48,991 bases of DNA from contig RHMC01000040.1 in NCBI GenBank assembly GCA_003719395.1, forward strand, positions 1 through 48,991, in the 5' to 3' direction. Numbering within the stretch: the stretch's first letter is position 1; each line of letters starts with the position of its first letter. Source of the stretch: Streptomyces altiplanensis. GTDB lineage: Bacteria; Actinomycetota; Actinomycetes; Streptomycetales; Streptomycetaceae. This document shows positions 41,508 to 48,895 of the stretch, piece by piece. The notes under the pieces were generated by a model that was not told the origin of the DNA, ran no database searches, and worked only from the letters and a program-made list of their open reading frames with translations. A program made the position numbers and the translations under genes.

Positions 41508-42017
41508 ATGACCACCGCACCCGCCAGCTCCGACCCGACCATGGAAGCCATCGGCCAAGCCGTCACCGAAGGCCGAGCCGGTGACATCGCTGCCGCCCGC
41601 CGCAAACTCCTGGACCTGTGGTCCGCGATCGGCGTCACCGGCGACCCACTGCACCGTTGCTCCCTCGCTCACTACCTGGCAGATCTCTACGAAGATCCCG
41701 CCCAGGCCCTCGTCTGGGACATCCGGGCTCTGGACGCTGCGGACGCCGTGACCGAGCAGCGCGTCCAAGAGCACCACGCCGGCCTGCACATCGCCGGCTT
41801 CTACCCCTCCCTGCACCTCAACCTTGCCGACAACTACCGCCGGCTCGGCTCCTTCGAAGCCGCCGCCGAGCACATCAACGCGGCCAAAGCGCACGCCCCC
41901 AACCTTCCTCAGAATCCCTACGGTGACCTTCTTCGGGGCGCCGTCCAAGGGGTCGCCGAGGCCATCGCCGGGCGGGACCGCGCACCGCGAGCCTCTGCAC
42001 CCGGCTCCCCCGCGTGA
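41508..42017 (+). CDS. TPR-like hypothetical protein, partner of the MerR-clamp gene
   Basis: A 169-residue, Ala-rich, mostly helical protein. Two helix pairs resemble tetratricopeptide units (AHYLADLYEDPAQALVWDI; LHLNLADNYRRLGSFEAAAE). It starts with ATG and GAGGAA nine bases upstream, 49 bp after the MerR-clamp stop, so probably the same operon. Its stop overlaps the start of a transposase remnant (GTGA at 42014-42017), so the C-terminal tail (RAPRASAPGSPA) may have been altered by an insertion. Function unknown; a protein-protein interaction role is likely from the fold. Confidence 0.75.
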   Translation: MTTAPASSDPTMEAIGQAVTEGRAGDIAAARRKLLDLWSAIGVTGDPLHRCSLAHYLADLYEDPAQALVWDIRALDAADAVTEQRVQEHHAGLHIAGFYPSLHLNLADNYRRLGSFEAAAEHINAAKAHAPNLPQNPYGDLLRGAVQGVAEAIAGRDRAPRASAPGSPA

Positions 42018-42200
42018 CGCACAAGAACGCACCCCTCACCGTGGAGGGGCGACGTCGTCTCGTCGAGCACTGCCGCACGAGGCCCATCGCCCACGTCGCA
42101 GCCGGTACGGGGATCTCCCGGGCGTGCGCATCGAAGTGGGTCGACCGACACCGGCGCCACGGCGAACTCGGGCTTGAGGACCGCTCTCCCTTGCTCGGCA
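42014..42200 (+). pseudogene. IS481-type transposase N-terminal remnant
   Basis: NAPLTVEGRRRLVEHC and HVAAGTGISRACASKWVDR, then HGELGLEDRSP, match the leucine-zipper/HTH head of IS481-family transposases. The frame is lost just after EDRSP, where the catalytic domain should follow. Confidence 0.78.
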
Positions 42201-42251
42201 AAGGACCGTTTGTGAGAGGTCAGAGGCGGAGCTGTCGCTACTGCTCTGCGA

Positions 42252-42469
42252 GGAGGCCGTCGAGGGCTTTGTGGAGCTCCGACGGCGGACCCCGCGCCGG
42301 ACTTCCGGGGCAAGGTGATCTGCGGTGGCCCTGAATCGATCCACGGTATCGTCTCGACCGGCCGGTCCGAGGCGGACAACGACGTGCTCCAGCCGTCGAT
42401 GAAGTCGTTCCACCCGAAAATCTCCGGTGCTCGGCTCTGCGCCAACGCCCTGGAGCGCGCCCTGTAGCA
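42252..42469 (+). pseudogene. Coding-like fragment of unrecognised protein
   Basis: One plus-strand frame reads APTADPAPDFRGKVICGGPE and later LCANALERAL before a TAG stop at 42467-42469. About nine in ten codons between 42300 and 42469 end in G or C, as in real genes here. It has no credible start and abuts the IS481 remnant, so it looks like the 3' end of a disrupted gene. I do not recognise the family. Confidence 0.4.
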
Positions 42470-42527
42470 GCTGAAGGCCATGCACCACCCTGCGGTCACC
42501 GACCTGCGAAGAGTAAGGATTCCCGCC

Positions 42528-42917
42528 ATGCAGTACATACGACATGCCAAAGGCGCCCTCACCGTCGCCACCGCCACCGCGGCCTGCCATGCCCTCATGT
42601 CCGCCGGCTACACGTGGGCCCGCGACAGTGGAGCCGCAGACGGGGACACGATGTTCGCCGGCGCCTTCGAGTTCTTACTCGCCACGGTCGCTTCCTGGAC
42701 TTTCATGCCCCTCCTGCTGTGGGCCGGCATGTGGACAATGCGGGAGACCGGCAACGCCGTGCTCGTGCTCGTCGGTGGGCTGGCCTGGGTAGGGGTGTCC
42801 GGGTACTACACCGACGACATCGACCGCGCGGGCGGGCACATGCCGATCCTCGTCCTCGTCGCATACGTTCTTCTCGGTACGGGGCTGGCCGGGGTCGGCC
42901 CAGACCGCCGCCGCTGA
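42528..42917 (+). CDS. Small integral membrane protein with a TTA codon
   Basis: 129 residues from ATG 42528 (AAGGA nine bases upstream; a poorer ATG lies at 42480). Four hydrophobic segments are visible: ALTVATATAACHALMSAGY, FEFLLATVASWTFMPLLLWAG, AVLVLVGGLAWVGVSGYY, and MPILVLVAYVLLGTGLAGV. No family was recognised. The Leu codon at 42675-42677 is TTA, which in Streptomyces needs the bldA tRNA, so expression may be restricted to later growth or development. Confidence 0.7.
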   Translation: MQYIRHAKGALTVATATAACHALMSAGYTWARDSGAADGDTMFAGAFEFLLATVASWTFMPLLLWAGMWTMRETGNAVLVLVGGLAWVGVSGYYTDDIDRAGGHMPILVLVAYVLLGTGLAGVGPDRRR

Positions 42918-43144
42918 GGCTCACACGTCAAGGAAGTCACACCGTCCGGCCCATGGCCAGGTCTGGCGGGCAGGCGACCGTGAGCGGTACAACCCTCTCC
43001 AGCCATGGCCGACGGGCTGTCCTTGTCGTCGTACACGCGAACAGCCTGGCATTCTTGTTGTTCCCCCACGAGCCTGGTGTGCAGAGCATTCGGCTCGCAG
43101 CGCCATGGGCTCGTAACACGATCTTGGGTGTGGGAGGGGCGGCC

Positions 43145-43250
43145 GGGCGTGACTGGTGTGATGATCCGGCCCCTCGTGGTGCGTGAGCAGACGGCCGTGG
43201 GCCGTGGACGACGGCCGTTGGACGCGGCCAAGCCGCTACTGCCGCCGAGT
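43145..43250 (+). pseudogene. Transposase remnant sharing sequence with 46718-46830
   Basis: GGCGTG then GGTGTGATGATCCGGCC, followed by a decayed frame ending AAKPLLPP, parallels the stretch at 46718-46830, where the better preserved copy reads LIKPLLPPWPEKS. Both look like the left end plus first codons of the same IS5-like element. The rest of the element is missing. The remaining 42918-43144 holds no gene I can support. Confidence 0.55.
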
Positions 43251-43313
43251 ACCGCATGGCCTGCGCCGGGCAGGACGCCTGGGTGAACAAGGCCTGGGCC
43301 GCCAACAACGAGA

Positions 43314-43868
43314 TCATGAAGGAGCCGATCGAGCGGGATCTGGGGTTGCAGCCGGTTCCGGGTCCTCCTCCCCCCGCGCGGCGATCAGCGGTCCCAGTAG
43401 CCGCGTGCCCGGCCCTACCCGCCCGCCGGGGCCGGGCAGTTGCGTCGTGTCGTCGACCGTGAGCGGCTCCCGGCAGGCGTCGCAGGCCACGACCGGCGTG
43501 GCCAGGTGCCCGCAGGCGTCGTGGCGGATCCGGGCCGGCGGCCCCGCGGGTCCCGCGTACCACTTGTCGCCCCAGGCCATCAGTGCCAGGAGGACGGGGT
43601 AGAGCTCCCGGCCCTTCTCGCGGCCACGTACTCCTCGCGTAGGCGGGGCGGTCTGGTATCGCTTGCGTGTCAGTACGCCCTCCTCGACCAGCCGGGCCAG
43701 CCGGGCGGCGAGGGTCTTGCGGGACAGGCCGAGGTCCTCCGCCAGCTCGTCGAAGCGGCGGATGCCGACGAGAATGTCGCGCATGATCAGGGCCGTCCAG
43801 GCGTCGCCGAACAGATCGGTCGCGCGGGCGATCGAGCACGCGACGCCGGAGAGGGGGGTACGGGTCAC
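43314..43868 (-). CDS. HxlR-family transcriptional regulator
   Basis: 184 residues from GTG 43868. The winged helix spans residues ~8-100, with CSIARATDLFGDAWTALIMR, FDELAEDLGLSRKTLAARL and the wing ending EKGRELYPVLLALMAWGDKWY. A C-terminal Cys-containing tail (RHDACGH, ACDACREPL) could bind metal or sense redox. Around 43625-43650 the expected wing sequence is distorted (PPTRGVRGREK), consistent with two compensating indels. It is divergent from the methyltransferase gene, and palindromic sites in the shared 93-bp gap suggest it controls both. Confidence 0.82.
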   Translation of the reverse strand: MTRTPLSGVACSIARATDLFGDAWTALIMRDILVGIRRFDELAEDLGLSRKTLAARLARLVEEGVLTRKRYQTAPPTRGVRGREKGRELYPVLLALMAWGDKWYAGPAGPPARIRHDACGHLATPVVACDACREPLTVDDTTQLPGPGGRVGPGTRLLGPLIAARGEEDPEPAATPDPARSAPS

Positions 43869-43890
43869 GAGCCCATCGTATCGCCACCGG

Positions 43891-43933
43891 GTTCCCTCAG
43901 GGAACTTATGGATGCTAGGTTTACCCAGGGAAC
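43891..43933. promoter_or_regulatory. Candidate HxlR operator: palindrome plus second half-site
   Basis: GTTCCCT-C-AGGGAAC is a perfect 7-1-7 inverted repeat at 43891-43905, and AGGGAAC recurs at 43927-43933. Both lie between the divergent regulator start (43868) and methyltransferase start (43962). This is the expected layout for repression of both promoters. Confidence 0.65.
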
Positions 43934-43961
43934 CCGATCCGACATGTCGAGGGAGCCTGCC

Positions 43962-44731
43962 ATGGCCACCGCCCCGCACATCGCACTCGACACGGTGGGC
44001 CCCACGGCCGTCGACGGCCGCCACATCCGGGCCCTGACCTTTCAGTCCGTACGCCTTGAGTACCTGCAGTACGTGCTCTCGGCGGCGGGCCTCGCGGCGG
44101 CCGGCGGCCGGGTGCTCGTCGTCGGCAGCGGGCGCGGCCTTCTGGCCCGCGGCCTCGCCCGGCTCGGTTTCGAGGTCGTCCGCCGCCGACCCTTCCCCCG
44201 CCGCGACGGCTCTCGCCCTGGACGCGGACGACGGGCTTGGCATCACGTACCTGACGACGCCCGCGGAGGAACTCGGCCTGCCGGTGCGACTCCTTCGACC
44301 TCCTGTACTGCGCCGACACCCTCGAGGTCACCGAACGGCCGGACGCAGTCCTCGCGGAGGCGGCGCGCGTGCCTGCGTCCGGCGGTGCCTTCGTCTACGA
44401 CACGGTGAACCGCACCCTCGTGTCCCGCCTCATCTACCTCGGCGCTTTCCAAGCCTTCCCGGGCACACGGATCATGCCCCGCGGCCGTTACGCCGCACAC
44501 CGGCTGCGCCGCCCAGCGGAGCTCGCCGAGGCCTTCGACCGGGCGGGGCTGTCCGCGAAAGACGTCTCGGCGTTCAAGCCGCGCGACGTACGCAGCCTGG
44601 TGCGCGCGACGCGCGGGCGCAGGCGTGGCACGCTGGCCGACGAGCAGTTGCCGGAGCTGGTCGACATGGTGCTCGAGCCGGAGGGCAGCCCGGCGGTGAC
44701 GTATCTGGGGTACGCGATCCACCGGGCGTAA
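43962..44731 (+). CDS. Class I SAM-dependent methyltransferase, two indels
   Basis: About 255 residues after repair. It resembles UbiG-like small-molecule methyltransferases, with motif I VLVVGSGRGLLARGLARLGF near residue 50, the acidic loop VVAADPSP, LLYCADTLEV as motif IV, and C-terminal VTYLGYAIHRA. Extra bases near 44182 (GTCGTCCGCC) and 44290 (CCGGTGCG) break the frame. The start ATG 43962 has GGGAG seven bases upstream. It is divergent from the HxlR regulator. The last base of its TAA stop is also the first base of the adjoining IS inverted repeat. Confidence 0.8.
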
Positions 44732-45853
44732 CGGGCTGCCCCGCGATTGATCATGAGGCGTGTTGACCTGGGGAGTCAGCTGGTGGGTGGTTCAGCAGGC
44801 CGTCGTGCGGACGGGCATGAGTTCGGTACTCGTCTTGTGCCGGGTGGGCCGCTGGGCGGCGCGGTAGGAGACGAGGGCGGCGATGGCCTGGTGGGTTTCC
44901 CGTAGGTTTCGCGGCGGCCGGTGTATCGCTGGAGTGGGCGCCACTGGCGTACTCCTGCATTCGCGTGCTCGACGCAGATCCGCCGGGAGGACTGACGGCG
45001 CTTGTACTCGCGCCAGCCGTAGTGCTCGGTGAGCGGCCGCCCGGCCGGGTCTTTCGCGGTCTTCGGTTTCTTCGGCGGGGCAAAGACCTGGTCGGGGAAC
45101 CCGTTGGCGAGGCCGCGGTGGCCGTCGTCGACCTCGGCTTTCACGCCGGGATGCTGGTGGAACTGTTCGGCGATGCCCTCGGTGCGCAGCGCGGTCTGGT
45201 CGTGCATGCGGCCGGGCCGCAGGGCGCCGGACCACAGGGTGCGGCCCTGGTGGTCGCTGATCGTGGTGGTCTTGAGGGTGTTCTGCCTGCGCTTGCCGGA
45301 GACGAAGGCGCGGCGGCCGGGCTGGCCTGCCCGGGGGCGGCGGCCCCGGGTTTCCATCCCGTCGATCCGCAGAGTCACGTCCTCGGCTTCGGCATGGGCG
45401 AAAACATCGGCCAGGGTGCGCAGGCGCACACCAGGACGGTCGGGGACGGCGGACCCCCGCTCGGCGAGCAGCGGGCGGATCTCGGCGAGGGCCCGGCCGA
45501 TCGTGGAGGACCCCACCTCGTAGAGCACCCGGAGGGCCTCGTGGGCAAGGCCGGTCCGCAGATGTACGAGTGTGGCCAGCAGCCGGTCGGTGAAGACGAA
45601 TTCGTGCTTCGGCCCGGCTCCGGCCTGACGCTGGCGGGCTCCCTCGCGCCGTTGGTGGCGTGCAGACTCACAGCGCGCCTCCCAACGCGGAGCGAGTTCT
45701 TCCACCAGCGCGCCCAGATGCTTGCGCGAGAGGCCGCAGAAGCCATGATGTGACATGGCCGCGCGGACCTGTTTGATCTTCACCCCCCAGACAACTCGCG
45801 CGGCCTTCCGTATGTCGCCTGACGTGACCAAGATCAATCGCGAGGCAGTCCGT
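44731..45853 (-). mobile_element. Near-complete IS5-family-like insertion sequence
   Basis: Terminal inverted repeats match over about 22 bp: ACGGGCTGCCCCGCGATTGA at the left end and its near-complement at 45832-45853 (two mismatches), continuing to GATC. The enclosed 1.1 kb holds one transposase gene on the minus strand. No clear target duplication is visible at the flanks. This is the only element in the window with both ends preserved. Confidence 0.82.
44792..45756 (-). CDS. DDE transposase, one indel
   Basis: About 321 residues after repair. An N-terminal helix-turn-helix region (LLATLVHLRTGLAHEALRVL; GSSTIGRALAEIRPLL) is followed by a DDE domain: first Asp in LRIDGMETRGRR, second in AEVDDGHRGLANGFP, and Glu in RICVEHANAGVRQW. 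This suits the ISL2-like branch of IS5. The frame shifts near 44905 (TACGGGAAACC for TACCGGGAAACC), after which ETHQAIAALVSYRAAQ leads to the stop at 44792. I chose ATG 45756, but a start slightly upstream is possible. All three catalytic residues are present, so the element may be active. Confidence 0.82.
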
Positions 45854-46059
45854 GACGAAACCGGCGTCGCGTCGCTCAGCGCGCCCTGATCGCCATCTGG
45901 CTGCACCGGCGAGGTCGCGGAGCCGATTCGATCGCTGACTCACCGCGCTCGCCTGCAGCGGCCTCCAGGCCGTCGATGCAGGTAGCAACCGGGCTGGCTC
46001 TGGTCACCTGTGTGTGCGGTCCAGGCCGGGGCGCCCCCAGGCGTTGTGCGGCCGACCCT

Positions 46060-46464
46060 TCAACCGGACTGCGTCAGGACGAGAGGCACGGTGATGGTGA
46101 GGTGTTCGTCGGTGGTCGGCAGGGCGGGGGCAAGAGCGTTCATACGAGCTGCGAGGTGGCCGATCACCCGGCTGGTCAATTCCTCGTCCCACTCCGCCGT
46201 GCCTTCCGGTGGCAGGCGCATCTCCTCCCTGGCAGGTGGGTTGTCACCGAGATAGCGCGCGGTGTCCATGTTGACGACCCAACAGGCCAGTGCGATCTTC
46301 ACCTGCCCGGGTGCCGCCCACTGCGCCCGTATGTGGGCGCACATGCTGAAGTCGTCCCCGCCGAATGTGACCGTCGTGGAGAACGACCTGCCACGGGGGT
46401 ATTGCCGTATCAGCTTGAGTACTGCTGGTTCCACAACGGCTCGCGCCATAGGTTCCGTATACAC
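46060..46464 (-). CDS. Hypothetical protein
   Basis: 134 residues from GTG 46464, which has a G-run ribosome site about seven bases upstream. Notable stretches are ARAVVEPAVLKLIRQYPRG, FGGDDFSMCAHIRAQWAAPG and EEMRLPPEGTAEWDEELTSR. It alternates beta-like and charged segments, with no membrane helix or known motif. I do not recognise it. It stands between the complete IS and a nest of IS remnants. The 206 bp before it (45854-46059) and the 253 bp after its start (46465-46717) show no supported gene. Confidence 0.55.
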   Translation of the reverse strand: MYTEPMARAVVEPAVLKLIRQYPRGRSFSTTVTFGGDDFSMCAHIRAQWAAPGQVKIALACWVVNMDTARYLGDNPPAREEMRLPPEGTAEWDEELTSRVIGHLAARMNALAPALPTTDEHLTITVPLVLTQSG

Positions 46465-46717
46465 CGTCTGCCCCCCTGTCGAGCCTGGCCTTCAGCATCC
46501 CAGACGGGGCCCGCGACGGACAGATCGGCTGCCGTCCCGACCTCTTCCCCTCCAGGGAACGCTGTGCACCTCGTGGGCATGCGAACGGCGCCGCACCCTG
46601 GGGGATGCTGTTGGCCAATTCGGGACATGGCGTGACGTCGGTCTTCAGGATCTGGCCCGGGTGGCTGGCTGCTGCGGAACAATCGCGGGGCATCCCGTAA
46701 GTGTTGGGGCTGGTCGG

Positions 46718-46830
46718 GCGTGGCCGGTGTGATGATCCGGCCGTTCGTGAGGTGTGGGAACTCGGCCGTGTGGCGTGGACGGCACCTTATGGGCGCTGAT
46801 CAAACCGCTGCTGCCGCCCTGGCCGGAGAA
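46718..46830 (+). pseudogene. IS5-like transposase N-terminal remnant joined to a second remnant
   Basis: The plus strand carries GGCGTG then GGTGTGATGATCCGGCC and a start-proximal frame DGTLWALIKPLLPPWPEKS, typical of the first residues of an IS5-like transposase. It stops abruptly near 46830, where sequence antisense to another transposase begins. Homologous to 43145-43250. Confidence 0.65.
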
Positions 46831-46831
46831 G

Positions 46832-47361
46832 TCACTCAGCTTGCCGCCGACGGTGTCGTGTACGGACGCGGCAGTGACGTCGACGGCCAGGACCAGGCCG
46901 AGAGTGTCTGTGATCAGGTGCCGCTTGCGGCCTTTGATCTTCTTGCCGGCGTTGATGCCCTGGCTGGTCTCGGGCACGTTTGCCGAGGTCTTCACGCTCT
47001 GCGCGTCGACTGCGACCGCGGTCGGTTCGGAGTTGCGGCCGTGGGCCCGGTGGGCCTTGTCCCGTAACAGGTCGTGGACCTGTTGGGTGGTGCCGTCCGC
47101 TTCCCACTTGACGTAGTAGTCGTAGACGGTCTTGCACGGCGGGAAGTCGTGCGGCGAGTACTCCCACGGAATGCCGGTGCGATTGACGTAGAGGGTCGCG
47201 TTGACGATCTCCCGCAGGTCATGCACCCGAGCTGCGGTTCCAGGCCCGGTTCGCCTTGATCTCCAGGCAGTGAAGACCGGCTCGATCAGCACCCAGCGGG
47301 CATCGGGGACATCACTGCGGTACGGGCGACGGGCGTTCGCACCTCGTCCAACGACCGCCAA
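46832..47361 (-). pseudogene. Truncated IS5-family transposase
   Basis: From ATG 47361: a DUF4096 head (SDVPDARWVLIEPVFTAW; YVNRTGIPWEYSPHDFPP; TVYDYYVKWEADGTTQQV), then the first DDE aspartate in AVAVDAQSVKTSANV and KGRKRHLITDTLGLVLAVDV. The protein breaks off after HDTVGGKLSD, where it meets the other remnant, so the second Asp and the Glu are missing. Inactive. Confidence 0.85.
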
Positions 47362-47416
47362 CCCCAGCAGTCACAAAATCATCCCGAACTACCAACTGCA
47401 CAGACCGGATGCCCTC

Positions 47417-47835
47417 TTACTGGTTCGGGTCGGCGGCGCTGATGTCGGCCAGGGCGGAGGCGGTGTCACGTTCGACGGCCAGGTCGCCCAGGGACACGAT
47501 GCCCACCGGCAGGCCGTCCTCCACGACGGGCAGGCGCCGCACCGCGTGCTCGCGCATCAAGGAGACAGCCCGGTCCAGGCCGTCGTCGGCGAGACCGTGA
47601 TCAACTCGTCGCTGCAGGCGTCGGCTGCGCTGTAGTCGGCGATGTTGCCCTCCCGCGCCATGATCCGCACTGCCAGGTCCCGGTCGGTGACCAGACCCCG
47701 CAGTTCGTCGCCCTCGGCAACCAGCACCGCGCCGATGCCCTCGTCGCGCATCACCCGGGCGACCTCCGCCACCGAAGTCTGCGGCCCCACGACGAAGGGC
47801 ACAGCGGTCATCACTTCACGCACTTTCCTGGCCAT
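47417..47835 (-). CDS. CBS-domain pair protein, one indel
   Basis: About 139 residues after repair, a stand-alone pair of CBS domains. CBS1 spans ~8-62 (VMTAVPFVVGPQTSVAEVAR; GLVTDRDLAVRIM) and CBS2 ~75-130 (LDRAVSLMREHAVRRLPVVE; GIVSLGDLAVERD). Such proteins bind adenine nucleotides and are often stress-induced in actinobacteria. The frame shifts near 47592: TCGCCGAC was probably TCGCCCGAC, one C lost, restoring SPDDGLDRAV. The start ATG 47835 has GGAG eight bases upstream. Confidence 0.85.
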
Positions 47836-48156
47836 CGCCGATCTCCAACCGTGTGCGGGCATCGTCCTCACGCCGCCTGCCGGCCGCGCGACCTGGCTGT
47901 ACCCGGCAACCCGCTCACCCCACGCCCCCACGTCCCTCTTTGCGCTCCGATGGCCCCGCGCAGCTCACCTCCTTGCCGGGGCCACCTGCAGAATCTGGCC
48001 GCACGACGGCCCGGTCGGCGGCGTGCCGATGTACGCCTACCACCACGAAGGAGCCCTGCAGGCCCACCTGGACCTGCATCGAAAACAGCCGCGGCAGCAG
48101 CCGGGCCAAGGAAAACACCGACTGAACACGACGCGGAACGCTGAACCGGATGCAGG
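47836..48156. other. Intergenic stretch without a supported gene
   Basis: Between the CBS gene and the hypothetical gene at 48157. Short frames exist on both strands but none has a ribosome site with a family-like sequence. No hairpin terminator, transposase motif or tRNA was seen. Confidence 0.5.
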
Positions 48157-48582
48157 TCAGCGGGGGTCGCCGTAGGAGGCCGCCTCCATCGCCCCAAGGA
48201 GCAGCTGGAACTCCGCATCGTTCACGGCGTGACTGATCCGCCCGATCTGCACCGGGCACCGATTCACCAGCGACGCGGCGAACTCCAGCACCGCCGCCTG
48301 ACTCCTGGAGACCCCGCGGGACCACCCCGGGGTCTTCAGGAGGTGGCCGACGCCGTCCCAGTCGACCATGGGGCACCGGCCGGAGAGATCGATCAGTGGA
48401 TGATCGACCGCGGCCGCGAGCTCCTTGTCGTCGCTCAGGCGCCGCAGCCAGTAGCCGTCGCCGTGAGCACCCAGCAACTTCGTCGCCGCCCGCATCGGCT
48501 CGTTCACCACCCCCTCCAGCAAGCTCTCGGCAAGCTCCTCACCCGTCGTCTTGTCACTGGCCACAGTCACCGGCATCTCCAT
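48157..48582 (-). CDS. Hypothetical protein
   Basis: 141 residues, mostly helical and mildly acidic. Notable stretches are GEELAESLLEGVVNEPMRAA, HGDGYWLRRLSDDKELAAAV and NDAEFQLLLGAMEAASYG. Codon usage is normal for the genome. No Shine-Dalgarno sequence precedes ATG 48582, and the in-frame ATG two codons later has GGAG too close, so the start is uncertain. No family was recognised. Confidence 0.6.
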   Translation of the reverse strand: MEMPVTVASDKTTGEELAESLLEGVVNEPMRAATKLLGAHGDGYWLRRLSDDKELAAAVDHPLIDLSGRCPMVDWDGVGHLLKTPGWSRGVSRSQAAVLEFAASLVNRCPVQIGRISHAVNDAEFQLLLGAMEAASYGDPR

Positions 48583-48895
48583 CCATCGCGAAGCGAGGCC
48601 ACCGAAAAGCGGCCCACGACTTCACTGTGCGCGGCGGCACCGGCCAGTCTGTGGCGAACACGCCGGACGATCCGCCGGACACCACCTCCGTATGCAGAAA
48701 GATGTATGCAGAAAGAGGAGGACGAAGCCGCAGACCTCTGCACAACGCTGCTGGAGCCATCACCCAGGTCGCCGACGCAGGAGACGCCCGCATGGCGGGG
48801 ACGATGCGTGACGAGGCCACCAGGGGCGGCTCCTGGAAACACGGAACCCCCACCGATCGCAGCGCCCGCTGACGGCGAGGCACACGCCGGACCTG
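48583..48895. other. Intergenic stretch with a 14-bp tandem duplication
   Basis: GTATGCAGAAAGA occurs at 48690-48702 and again at 48704-48716, with one base between copies. It could be two operator half-sites or a recent slippage. No gene is supported in this stretch on either strand. Confidence 0.5.

Noticed and set aside
44965..45753. A 262-codon plus-strand frame inside the IS
   Set aside because: Antisense to the DDE transposase, whose catalytic motifs are intact.
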